Under the pieces are notes generated by a model, which saw nothing but the letters and a program-made list of their open reading frames with translations, did no database searches and was not told the DNA's origin. This document shows positions 1 to 5,006 of a DNA stretch of 5,088 nt, in pieces. Both the position numbers and the translations under genes were made by a program. Numbering within the stretch: position 1 is the first letter of the stretch; the number at the start of each line of letters is the position of its first letter. Location: assembly GCA_900755085.1 (NCBI GenBank), contig CAAEFF010000114.1, positions 1 to 5,088 on the forward strand. The letters run 5' to 3'. This stretch comes from an uncultured Streptococcus sp. (lineage in GTDB: Bacteria > Bacillota > Bacilli > Lactobacillales > Streptococcaceae).

Positions 1-139
1 GATTTCGTCGTCCCACCTCCGCACAGTTGAGTAGGGCTGTAAAAGCTGATGAAATCAGCCTAGTAGAGCCCACTCAACCACTGCGTCTTGATCGACAATC
101 CAAAAACAATTGAGAGGCTAAGACTTCTGTCCCAGCCTC
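1..139 (-). repeat. MITE-like intergenic repeat, copy 1 (cut by window edge)
   Basis: Read on the minus strand, this matches the repeat at 2160-2298 without gaps: 131 of 139 positions agree by direct comparison (about 94%). One end is present: 122-139 is the terminal repeat sequence (minus strand begins GAGGCTGGGACAGAAGTC). The other end would lie left of base 1, so the copy is probably incomplete here only because the window starts inside it. It contains the same fold-back as copy 2: a small perfect hairpin at 45-59 (GCTGAT, 3-base loop, ATCAGC) inside a longer stem made of 26-38 and 67-78. No open reading frame in it looks real. It appears to be a non-coding, dispersed streptococcal-type repeat. 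It is not named, because no comparison with the known BOX, RUP or SPRITE repeats could be run. Confidence 0.85.
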
Positions 140-236
140 TTAAATCATTGGATGGTAAAACAATAGCTTCGTCACACCAAAAAATATCATAATTCTCTGT
201 ACTGATGCAAGCATCTACTGAAACTTTCCGCTGTGA

Positions 237-270
237 GAAAAGTGCCTGAAACAATACAGTTTCAGGCACT
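237..270 (-). terminator. Candidate Rho-independent terminator, minus strand
   Basis: A perfect 12-base stem (AGTGCCTGAAAC at 241-252 with GTTTCAGGCACT at 259-270) has a 6-base loop. Read on the minus strand the stem is followed by TTTTCTC, the expected U-rich tail; on the plus strand it is followed by CGGG, which does not fit. Polarity therefore favours transcription coming from msrAB, although the msrAB stop lies about 270 bases upstream. That would leave a long 3' untranslated region. Confidence 0.5.
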
Positions 271-285
271 CGGGATTATTGAGAG

Positions 286-310
286 TAAAACAGTTTGGGA
301 AACTGTTTTA
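286..310. other. Perfect 11-bp palindrome with 3-base spacer
   Basis: TAAAACAGTTT at 286-296 and AAACTGTTTTA at 300-310 are exact reverse complements around GGG. Both strands give a stem flanked by a run of A before and T after. It could act as a weak two-way terminator, a protein-binding site, or the end of a decayed element. Only the inverted repeat is directly supported. Confidence 0.6.
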
Positions 311-359
311 GCCTGAGCCTAGAAATTAAAGAGCAAAGGGGCTCAATACAAATTGAACA

Positions 360-451
360 AGGGCTGCGGATTGTGTCAAAAAGATAAGCTCTCCTAGAAT
401 CGAAAGATTCTGCGTCAAACTTCCTATTTTGACTTTATCCGCAGACGCCCT
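360..451. other. Nested imperfect inverted repeat
   Basis: The outer arms AGGGCTGCGGAT (360-371) and ATCCGCAG plus CCCT (437-444, 448-451) pair apart from a 3-base bulge. At the centre, AGAATC (396-401) and GATTCT (406-411) form a perfect 6-base stem closed by the tetraloop GAAA on the plus strand. Between these, TCAAAAAGATAAG-like and CTTCCTATTTTGA-like stretches are partly complementary. The whole can be drawn as one long interrupted hairpin. This could be a dispersed repeat or a structured RNA. No promoter could be assigned: a TTGACA match on the minus strand at 374-379 has no matching -10. Confidence 0.5.
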
Positions 452-471
452 CTGTATCTTAATTAGTCATG

Positions 472-488
472 GAACTTCTTCGAAGTTC
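472..488. other. Short hairpin 48 bases beyond the msrAB stop
   Basis: GAACTTC (472-478) and GAAGTTC (482-488) pair perfectly around TTC. No T-run follows on either strand, so it does not look like an intrinsic terminator. On the minus strand it would be the first strong hairpin in the msrAB 3' region. Confidence 0.45.
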
Positions 489-536
489 GTTGACGTCCGT
501 ACTCACCTAAGGAAAGTTTCTAAGATGCTTTTTCTC

Positions 537-1472
537 TTATTTCAAAGCCTTTAATAAATATCCATAACCTTCTTGTTCCATCTCTTCTTTTGGAATAAAG
601 CGCAAAGAGGCTGAATTGATACAATAGCGAAGACCACCCTGGTCTTTTGGTCCATCGGTGAAGACATGGCCTAGATGGGCATTGCCGGAGCGGGAACGAA
701 CTTCGATCCGCTCCATTCCGTGGCTATGATCCTGGTAATAGTGGACGACATCTTTGGCAATAGGACGAGAGAAACTTGGCCATCCACAGCCAGACGCAAA
801 CTTATCCTTTGCAAAAAAGAGAGGCTCCCCCGTCGTAATATCCACATAGATCCCCTCTTCAAAGGTCTGATCATAGGCATTGTGGAAAGGACGCTCCGTC
901 GCACTTTCTTGAGTGACTTGGTACTGCTCTGCTGTCAGTTTCGACTTTAGGATTTCTTGATCTGGCTTCTGATAAGCTGCTGGATCAATCAAGGGTTGGG
1001 CTGCATCTGTCACATCGATATGGCAATAGCCACCTGAATTCTTCTTGAGGTAATCTTGGTGATAGTCCTCAGCTAGGATGTAGTGGCGCAAAGGTTCTAG
1101 TTCAACCGCTATTTTGCTGCCCAGTTGCTTCTCTTCTTCCGCAAACAGGTGGGCGATTTCTTCACGATCTGCCTCATCTAGATAATAGACACCGGTTCGA
1201 TATTGGCGGCCTCGATCATTTCCCTGTTTGTTAACGGACAAGGGATCGATCACACGGAAATAGTAGAGCAGAATCGCACGGAGAGTGATCTTCTCTGGAT
1301 CGTAGACGACCTGAACGGTCTCTGCATGATCCGTTTCCTTGATCAGTTGGTAATTGGTCGTTTCTACCTGGCCATTGGCATAGCCCACTGTCGTCTGTTC
1401 TACACCAGGGATCCGTGAAAAATACTCCTCCAAGCCCCAAAAACAGCCGCCTGCTAGATAAATCTCTGCCAT
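537..1472 (-). CDS. msrAB: Fused peptide methionine sulfoxide reductase MsrA/MsrB
   Basis: Two-domain repair enzyme that reduces methionine sulfoxide in oxidised proteins: the MsrA half acts on the S-epimer and the MsrB half on the R-epimer, recycled by a thioredoxin-like partner. From the chosen start the protein has 311 residues, typical of the streptococcal fusion. MsrA fills roughly residues 1-165. It has the catalytic motif GCFWG (Cys10) and a likely recycling cysteine, Cys150, in GGYCHID. MsrB fills roughly 180-305. It shows SGCGWPSF (Cys229, likely resolving), the HLGHVF motif, and RYCINSASLRF with catalytic Cys284. Paired CxxC zinc motifs of some MsrB proteins are absent. There is no signal peptide, so it is presumably cytoplasmic. 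An in-frame ATG at 1517 would add 15 residues, but it lies within a few bases of the predicted transcription start, so its ribosome site would fall outside or at the edge of the mRNA. The ATG at 1472 starts MAEIYLAGG, the form I recall for pneumococcal MsrAB. Confidence 0.96.
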   Translation of the reverse strand: MAEIYLAGGCFWGLEEYFSRIPGVEQTTVGYANGQVETTNYQLIKETDHAETVQVVYDPEKITLRAILLYYFRVIDPLSVNKQGNDRGRQYRTGVYYLDEADREEIAHLFAEEEKQLGSKIAVELEPLRHYILAEDYHQDYLKKNSGGYCHIDVTDAAQPLIDPAAYQKPDQEILKSKLTAEQYQVTQESATERPFHNAYDQTFEEGIYVDITTGEPLFFAKDKFASGCGWPSFSRPIAKDVVHYYQDHSHGMERIEVRSRSGNAHLGHVFTDGPKDQGGLRYCINSASLRFIPKEEMEQEGYGYLLKALK

Positions 1473-1478
1473 CTTTTT

Positions 1479-1483
1479 TCCTC
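1479..1483 (-). promoter_or_regulatory. Ribosome binding site that fixes the msrAB start
   Basis: On the minus strand GAGGA lies 6 bases before the ATG at 1472-1470. Together with the promoter position it supports the 311-residue form of MsrAB over the longer in-frame reading from 1517. Confidence 0.75.
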
Positions 1484-1528
1484 GCTTTCCGCATTCCCTA
1501 CAAGGAACGCTTGACATTTATTAGCTCC

Positions 1529-1557
1529 ATCATAATCCAAGAGCCTCAGATTTTCAA
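1529..1557 (-). promoter_or_regulatory. Promoter of msrAB
   Basis: On the minus strand the -35 box TTGAAA (1557-1552) is separated by exactly 17 bases from the -10 box TATGAT (1534-1529). Each hexamer differs from the sigma-A consensus at one position. The predicted start is near 1522, giving a leader of about 50 bases before the ATG at 1472. It lies downstream of the terminator at 1570-1601, so msrAB appears to be transcribed independently of the two genes before it. No operator is obvious. Confidence 0.75.
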
Positions 1558-1569
1558 GGATTCTGCATC

Positions 1570-1601
1570 AAAAATCCCTTCTACTATATGTAAAAGGGAT
1601 T
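1570..1601 (-). terminator. Rho-independent terminator after the small ORF
   Basis: On the minus strand a 12-position stem (1601-1590 with 1584-1573, core AATCCCTT/AAGGGATT) closes a 5-base loop, and a run of five T ends it. One position is a G-U wobble in minus-strand RNA but a C-A mismatch in plus-strand RNA. The T-run is also on the minus side. Both facts point to a terminator for transcription arriving from the 109-residue gene and the small ORF. It separates them from the msrAB promoter. Confidence 0.7.
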
Positions 1602-1610
1602 CAATCCTTC

Positions 1611-1697
1611 TTATTTTTCAAATAAGAAAAAAAGTGAGTAATAAAAGCTCCAAAACGATAGGCTTAACTGATGTAGAAAATCATGAAGAACTACCAT
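1611..1697 (-). CDS. Small hydrophobic protein, 28 residues, unknown function
   Basis: A short frame not matching any family I recognise. ATG at 1697-1695 is preceded by AGGAGGTG (1711-1704), close to the ideal Shine-Dalgarno sequence. The 28-residue product is strongly hydrophobic and aromatic: 6 Phe, 6 Leu, 2 Tyr and 1 Trp. There is a likely membrane-inserting stretch from about Leu11 to Phe26 and a short charged end (Glu27, Lys28). The stop codon sits in a small AT-rich hairpin (1608-1628) and a terminator follows 9 bases later. It begins 50 bases after the stop of the 109-residue gene, so the two are probably co-transcribed. It could be a small membrane protein, a type I toxin-like peptide, or a chance frame. 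The ribosome site and the terminator placement are the main reasons to take it seriously. It does not resemble the Fst toxins as I remember them. Confidence 0.45.
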   Translation of the reverse strand: MVVLHDFLHQLSLSFWSFYYSLFFLFEK

Positions 1698-1703
1698 GAC
1701 TAA

Positions 1704-1711
1704 CACCTCCT
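1704..1711 (-). promoter_or_regulatory. Strong Shine-Dalgarno site before the small ORF
   Basis: AGGAGGTG on the minus strand, with the AGGAGG core 8 bases before the ATG. It is the closest match to the ribosome-binding consensus among the starts examined here. No other start codon sits at the right distance, so it is the main evidence that the 28-codon frame is translated. Confidence 0.6.
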
Positions 1712-1747
1712 CTGAATATCTGTGGACAAACACAAGACAAGCGCTAA

Positions 1748-2077
1748 CTACAAAACCACCGTCGGTCCGTAGACCTGTAACTGAGGCTTCACTACCTCGT
1801 AATGCCAGTGATCATAAGCTCGCCAAGCTTGAAAGGCTTCTTCGTTCAATGCTAGCCCACCCAGACCAATCAATAAACTAGCGGTCTGATAAAACTTTTC
1901 CAACTCGATCAACAAGCGATTGTCTACCCGCCTAGCCTTTCGTAAACCTTTCAACATCTGATCTAGATTTTCTCGAAATCGAAGGGCATCTGGACTGGGG
2001 GTGCATCCTTTAGAAAAGGCTATCTGGAGAGCAGTGATCATTGTTCTTGCCTCTTGAATCACATCCCTTTCTTCCAT
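1748..2077 (-). CDS. Conserved-looking hypothetical protein, 109 residues
   Basis: I do not recognise the family. The product is soluble-looking and probably mostly helical. A charged amphipathic region runs from about residue 2 to 65, rich in Arg, Lys, Glu and Leu. It is followed by a short apolar stretch SLLIGLGGLAL at about 67-77 and an aromatic tail (Trp85, Tyr88, Trp91, Tyr93). There is no signal peptide and no convincing membrane helix. A single Cys25 sits in a TPSP-containing turn. The ATG at 2077 is chosen because GAAGGTGAT lies 6 bases or less in front of it. An upstream in-frame ATG at 2104 would give 118 residues but has only a weak site and overlaps the possible -10 box. Four-helix immunity-type proteins are similar in size, but no shared motif was seen, so no function is claimed. 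Probably co-transcribed with the small ORF downstream. Confidence 0.75.
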   Translation of the reverse strand: MEERDVIQEARTMITALQIAFSKGCTPSPDALRFRENLDQMLKGLRKARRVDNRLLIELEKFYQTASLLIGLGGLALNEEAFQAWRAYDHWHYEVVKPQLQVYGPTVVL

Positions 2078-2081
2078 AGAA

Positions 2082-2090
2082 ATCACCTTC
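2082..2090 (-). promoter_or_regulatory. Ribosome binding site that fixes the start of the 109-residue gene
   Basis: GAAGGTGAT on the minus strand, with AAGGTG 6 bases before the ATG at 2077-2075. This is much better placed than anything before the in-frame ATG at 2104. Confidence 0.7.
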
Positions 2091-2102
2091 CTTTTCACCT
2101 CC

Positions 2103-2130
2103 ATTGTACACCTTTTTCTCTCTATAAAAA
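2103..2130 (-). promoter_or_regulatory. Possible weak promoter of the 109-residue gene
   Basis: On the minus strand TACAAT (2108-2103) is one base from the -10 consensus. The best -35 candidate, TTTTTA (2130-2125, 16-base spacing), matches only half of the consensus. If used, transcription would begin near 2096, downstream of the ATG at 2104 and upstream of the ATG at 2077. A short perfect palindrome at 2138-2153 (TTCCTA, AAAC, TAGGAA) just upstream might be an operator. Confidence 0.3.
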
Positions 2131-2157
2131 TGGAAAATTCCTAAAACTAGGAACAGA

Positions 2158-2336
2158 ATGAGACTGGGACAAAAGTCCTAGCCTCTCAATTATTTTTGGA
2201 TTGTCGAGCAAGACTCAGTGGTTGAGTGGGCTCTACTACGCTGATTTCATCAGCTTTTACAGCCCTACTCAACTGTGCGGAGGTGGGACGACGAAATTGA
2301 ATTCTAACGAATTACCGATTTCTGTCCCACTCTCAT
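2158..2336 (+). repeat. MITE-like intergenic repeat, copy 2 (complete)
   Basis: A complete 179-base unit ending in imperfect 20-base terminal inverted repeats: 2158-2177 (ATGAGACTGGGACAAAAGTC) and 2317-2336 read in reverse (ATGAGAGTGGGACAGAAATC) agree at 17 of 20 positions. The outermost AT might instead be a 2-base target duplication. Inside, 2221-2232 and 2261-2273 form a 12-base stem with one bulged base. This encloses a perfect hairpin at 2240-2254 (GCTGAT, TTC, ATCAGC). No credible coding sequence is present. Small size, terminal inverted repeats, internal fold-back and a second diverged copy nearby all fit a non-autonomous miniature transposon or dispersed palindromic repeat. The family name is not known to me. 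Confidence 0.85.
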
Positions 2337-2370
2337 AAAAAACTTTCCCAAGTTTCTACTTGAGGAAGTT
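2336..2370 (-). terminator. Terminator of pyrD
   Basis: On the minus strand, 12 bases after the pyrD stop codon, AACTTCCTCAAGT (2370-2358) pairs with ACTTGGGAAAGTT (2353-2341) over 13 positions, with one G-U wobble and one mismatch. The loop is AGAA and a run of T follows. It ends at the outer edge of the repeat, so the repeat lies just outside the pyrD transcript. Confidence 0.75.
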
Positions 2371-2382
2371 CTTTTCGAAAGA

Positions 2383-3318
2383 TTAGTCAATGTAGCGCAA
2401 TTTGCCACGGAAGTCTTCCAAGCTTTGGTAACCTTTTTCTTCCATGATGGCTTTGAGTTCCGCAGTGATGCGTTCAAAAGCCCCCACTCCTTCTTTATGA
2501 AGCGTCGTGCCGATTTGCACCATACTAGCCCCACAAAGGATATGTTCAAAGGCATCGCGACCGGTCAAGATACCCCCTGTCCCCACAATCTGAATTTCTG
2601 GATTCAGACGTTGGTAAAAGGCATGGACATTAGCGAGAGCCGTTGGTTTGATGTATTCTCCACCGATCCCACCAAAGCCGTTCTTAGGACGAATCACCAC
2701 GGATTCATCCTCAATGTAGAGGCCATTTCCGATCGAATTGACGCAGTTGACAAACTTGAGCGGGTATTTGTTAAAGATCGCTGCTGCTTGATCAAAATGA
2801 ACGATATCAAAATAAGGTGGCAACTTGATCCCTAGAGGCTTGGTGAAATAGGCAAAGACCTCAGACAAGATCCGATCTGTCGTATCAAAATCATAGGCGA
2901 TCTGAGGTTTGCCAGGGACATTGGGGCAGGATAGGTTCAATTCTGTCAAGCCTTTAAAGTCACTGTCTTGCACCGTTTTCAAGATGGTATGAGTTTCTTC
3001 AGGAGACATGCCGACGAGAGATAAGAAGAAGGTCCGGTCAGGATCCGTTTCTTGCAATTCTAATAGGTAGTTCAAATAATAGTCCAACCCTTGGTTGGGA
3101 AGCCCCATCGAATTGATCGAACCAAGTGGCACATCTTGGTAGCGTGGCTCTGGATTACCAGCACGGAATTCTAAGGTTGCTGTCTTGGTCACAAAGGTCC
3201 CTGCAGCTGAGTTCTTCACTTCTTCTAATTCCTCAGTGGTCATACAGGCGACACCTGCCGCATTCATCAAGCAGTTGTCAAATTCAAAACCAGCAATTTG
3301 TGTTTTTGTCGATACCAT
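2383..3318 (-). CDS. pyrD: Dihydroorotate dehydrogenase, class 1A (fumarate type)
   Basis: Oxidises dihydroorotate to orotate, the fourth step of pyrimidine synthesis. Class 1A enzymes are soluble, FMN-containing homodimers that use fumarate. The protein has 311 residues, the same length as the Lactococcus lactis PyrDA that defines the class. Key residues are in place with a one-residue offset from that enzyme: Lys45 in TFVTKTAT, Asn69 in NSMGLPN, the active-site base Cys131 in ELNLSCPNVPGKPQ, Lys165 in GIKLPP, and Asn194 in VNSIGNG. FMN phosphate-binding glycines lie at GTGGI (246-250), with the following QIGT. A cysteine rather than a serine as base, and the absence of an N-terminal membrane helix, exclude class 2. 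The ATG follows AAGGAG at 6-7 bases. It stands alone here, not in a pyr operon, and is divergent from gdhA. No PyrR-type attenuator was seen in its short leader. Confidence 0.96.
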   Translation of the reverse strand: MVSTKTQIAGFEFDNCLMNAAGVACMTTEELEEVKNSAAGTFVTKTATLEFRAGNPEPRYQDVPLGSINSMGLPNQGLDYYLNYLLELQETDPDRTFFLSLVGMSPEETHTILKTVQDSDFKGLTELNLSCPNVPGKPQIAYDFDTTDRILSEVFAYFTKPLGIKLPPYFDIVHFDQAAAIFNKYPLKFVNCVNSIGNGLYIEDESVVIRPKNGFGGIGGEYIKPTALANVHAFYQRLNPEIQIVGTGGILTGRDAFEHILCGASMVQIGTTLHKEGVGAFERITAELKAIMEEKGYQSLEDFRGKLRYID

Positions 3319-3382
3319 CTTCTACTCCTTTTTGAAACACCACCAACAGAATTGTTCGGGATGCTCTCTATTTTCTTCTTTC

Positions 3383-3412
3383 ATTATACCATCAGTCGGA
3401 AGCTTCTGGAAA
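3383..3412 (-). promoter_or_regulatory. Promoter of pyrD
   Basis: On the minus strand a perfect extended -10, TGGTATAAT (3391-3383), is present. The best -35 is TTTCCA (3412-3407) at 18 bases, matching 4 of 6. The strong extended -10 compensates for the weak -35. Predicted start near 3376, about 58 bases before the ATG. Confidence 0.7.
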
Positions 3413-3462
3413 AACAAAGCTAAAAATTCTTCCAAACATTCGGACTTTCCTACTAGTGATAA

Positions 3463-3477
3463 AATTTTCAGAAAATT
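3463..3477 (+). promoter_or_regulatory. CodY box upstream of gdhA
   Basis: AATTTTCAGAAAATT matches the published CodY consensus AATTTTCWGAAAATT at all 15 positions. It ends 11 bases before the gdhA -35 box. It is about 50 bases from the pyrD -35 box on the other side, so it most likely acts on gdhA. CodY responds to branched-chain amino acids (and GTP in some Firmicutes), and gdhA is a known CodY target in pneumococcus. Confidence 0.85.
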
Positions 3478-3488
3478 CAACTTTTTTC

Positions 3489-3517
3489 TTTACAAGCCAA
3501 AAAAAGTCTGCTATAAT
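3489..3517 (+). promoter_or_regulatory. Promoter of gdhA
   Basis: TTTACA (3489-3494, 5 of 6) and a perfect TATAAT (3512-3517) are spaced 17 bases apart, with an extended TGC before the -10. This is a very strong sigma-A promoter. Predicted start near 3524, leaving a leader of about 93 bases. Confidence 0.88.
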
Positions 3518-3522
3518 GATCC

Positions 3523-3541
3523 ATGTAAAAAAACATGACAT
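3523..3541 (+). promoter_or_regulatory. GlnR operator over the gdhA transcription start
   Basis: ATGTAAAAAAACATGACAT fits the GlnR/TnrA consensus ATGTNAN7TNACAT at every fixed position. It begins 5 bases after the -10 box and covers the expected start, so binding should block initiation. GlnR represses gdhA in pneumococcus under nitrogen-rich conditions, which agrees. Confidence 0.83.
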
Positions 3542-3616
3542 TGTTTGTCAACTGTCTCAAAGCCACTCCCCTAGCGGGTTTGCTGGTTTTCGTTTCATTC
3601 ACAAAGGAGAATTAAC

Positions 3617-4963
3617 ATGACAACTGCTAAAGAATATATCCAAAGCACTTTCGAAACTGTAAAAGCTCGTAACGGCCATGAAGCTGAATTCCTTCAAGCT
3701 GTTGAAGAGTTCCTCAGCACTTTGGAACCTGTTTTTGAAAAACATCCTGAATACATCGAAGAAAACATTTTGGCTCGTATTACAGAACCTGAACGCGTAA
3801 TTTCTTTCCGTGTTCCTTGGGTTGACCGTGAAGGAAACATCCAAGTAAACCGTGGTTACCGTGTTCAATTCAACTCTGCTGTAGGTCCTTACAAAGGTGG
3901 TCTTCGTTTCCACCCAACTGTTAACCAAGGGATCTTGAAATTCCTCGGATTCGAACAAATCTTCAAAAACGTCTTGACTGGTCTTCCTATCGGCGGTGGT
4001 AAAGGTGGATCTGACTTCGATCCTAAAGGAAAAACAGACGCTGAAGTGATGCGTTTCTGCCAAAGCTTCATGACTGAATTGCAAAAACACATCGGTCCTT
4101 CTCTTGATGTCCCAGCTGGTGATATCGGGGTTGGTGGACGTGAAATCGGATACCTTTACGGTCAATACAAACGTCTTCGCCAATTCGATGCTGGTGTCTT
4201 GACTGGTAAACCTCTTGGTTTCGGTGGTAGCTTGATCCGTCCAGAAGCAACTGGTTATGGTTTGGTTTACTACACTGAAGAAATGCTCAAAGCAAACGGC
4301 GACAGCTTTGCTGGTAAGAAAGTCGTGATCTCAGGTTCTGGTAACGTTGCCCAATATGCTCTTCAAAAAGCAACTGAACTTGGTGCAACTGTCATCTCTG
4401 TATCTGACTCAAATGGTTACGTGATCGACGAAAACGGTATTGACTTCGACCTTCTTACAGATGTTAAAGAAAAACGTCGTGCTCGTTTGACTGAATACGC
4501 TGCTGAAAAACCAACTGCTACTTACTACGAAGGTTCTGTATGGACATACGCTGGTAACTATGACATCGCTCTTCCATGTGCAACTCAAAATGAAATTGAC
4601 GGCGATGCTGCAAAACGTTTGGTCGCTCAAGGTGTGAAAGTTGTCTCTGAAGGAGCAAACATGCCAAGTAACATCGATGCCATCAACGTATACAAAGAAA
4701 ATGGTATCCTTTACGGACCTGCTAAAGCAGCCAATGCTGGTGGGGTTGCTGTATCTGCTCTTGAAATGAGTCAAAACAGCCAACGTCTTTCATGGACACG
4801 CGAAGAAGTGGACGGACGTTTGAAAGACATCATGACCAACATCTTCAACACTGCTAAAACAACTGCAGAAACTTACGGTCTTGGTAAAGATTACCTTGCA
4901 GGTGCCAACATCGCTGCCTTTGAAAATGTCGCAGATGCGATGATTGCCCAAGGTCTTGTATAA
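3617..4963 (+). CDS. gdhA: NADP-specific glutamate dehydrogenase
   Basis: Makes glutamate from 2-oxoglutarate and ammonia using NADPH, linking central carbon to nitrogen assimilation; a cytoplasmic hexamer. The 448-residue length is typical of the small bacterial hexameric family. The substrate domain (about 1-200) holds the expected lysines and aspartate: Lys93 in GPYKGGLRFHP, Lys117, catalytic Lys129 in LPIGGGKGGSDFDP, and Asp169 in PAGDIGVGGREIG. The coenzyme domain (about 200-425) has the Rossmann loop GSGNVA at 240-245 and SDSNG at 263-267. The serines there, in place of an acidic residue, favour NADP over NAD. The ATG is 7 bases after AAAGGAG. Codon choice looks more uniform and translation-optimised than in the 109-residue gene, suggesting high expression. 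Single-gene unit with its own CodY and GlnR sites and a terminator. Confidence 0.97.
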   Translation: MTTAKEYIQSTFETVKARNGHEAEFLQAVEEFLSTLEPVFEKHPEYIEENILARITEPERVISFRVPWVDREGNIQVNRGYRVQFNSAVGPYKGGLRFHPTVNQGILKFLGFEQIFKNVLTGLPIGGGKGGSDFDPKGKTDAEVMRFCQSFMTELQKHIGPSLDVPAGDIGVGGREIGYLYGQYKRLRQFDAGVLTGKPLGFGGSLIRPEATGYGLVYYTEEMLKANGDSFAGKKVVISGSGNVAQYALQKATELGATVISVSDSNGYVIDENGIDFDLLTDVKEKRRARLTEYAAEKPTATYYEGSVWTYAGNYDIALPCATQNEIDGDAAKRLVAQGVKVVSEGANMPSNIDAINVYKENGILYGPAKAANAGGVAVSALEMSQNSQRLSWTREEVDGRLKDIMTNIFNTAKTTAETYGLGKDYLAGANIAAFENVADAMIAQGLV

Positions 4964-5006
4964 TTATTAGATAATTTCTTTCCGGCCTTCGGGTCAAAAG
5001 CTTCCT

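Larger units (their letters stand above)
140..536. other. Gene-free, palindrome-rich gap downstream of msrAB
   Basis: About 400 bases between the repeat and the msrAB stop codon carry no convincing gene. The one sizeable frame (minus, GTG at 269 to stop at 60) starts inside a hairpin, lacks a ribosome binding site and runs into the repeat, so it is left out. The gap does hold four clear inverted repeats: 241-270, 286-310, 360-451 (nested) and 472-488. It also has a small one at 343-356 (TCAAT, ACAA, ATTGA). It may be a structured 3' untranslated region of msrAB, a decayed mobile element, or another dispersed repeat. The sequence alone does not decide between these. Confidence 0.7.

Noticed and set aside
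60..269. 69-codon minus-strand frame at the left of the window
   Set aside because: It starts at a GTG inside the 12-base hairpin, has no ribosome site, and its second half is the dispersed repeat. A degraded gene fragment cannot be excluded, but nothing recognisable remains.
1415..1699. 94-codon plus-strand frame crossing the msrAB start and upstream region
   Set aside because: It is antisense to msrAB, its promoter, the terminator and the small ORF. It has no ribosome site and a composition typical of AT-rich non-coding DNA.
140..2157. Composite transposon carrying msrAB
   Set aside because: No transposase is present and no matching target duplication around the whole block can be seen, since copy 1 is cut by the window edge. 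Only the inverted-repeat bracket is supported.
1..2336. CRISPR array from the repeated sequences
   Set aside because: There are only two copies, inverted and about 2 kb apart, each well over 100 bases with terminal inverted repeats. There is no spacer periodicity.
2304..2555. 83-codon minus-strand frame over the end of pyrD
   Set aside because: It is an alternative frame of pyrD that runs through the terminator into the repeat, with no motif or ribosome site.
3319..3382. PyrR-type attenuator or riboswitch in the pyrD leader
   Set aside because: The leader is only about 58 bases and shows no anti-terminator/terminator pair or PyrR-binding loop.
3599..4183. 194-codon minus-strand frame opposite gdhA
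   Set aside because: Long antisense frames are common opposite codon-biased genes. The serine/phenylalanine/threonine-rich translation and the lack of a start signal mark it as a shadow.
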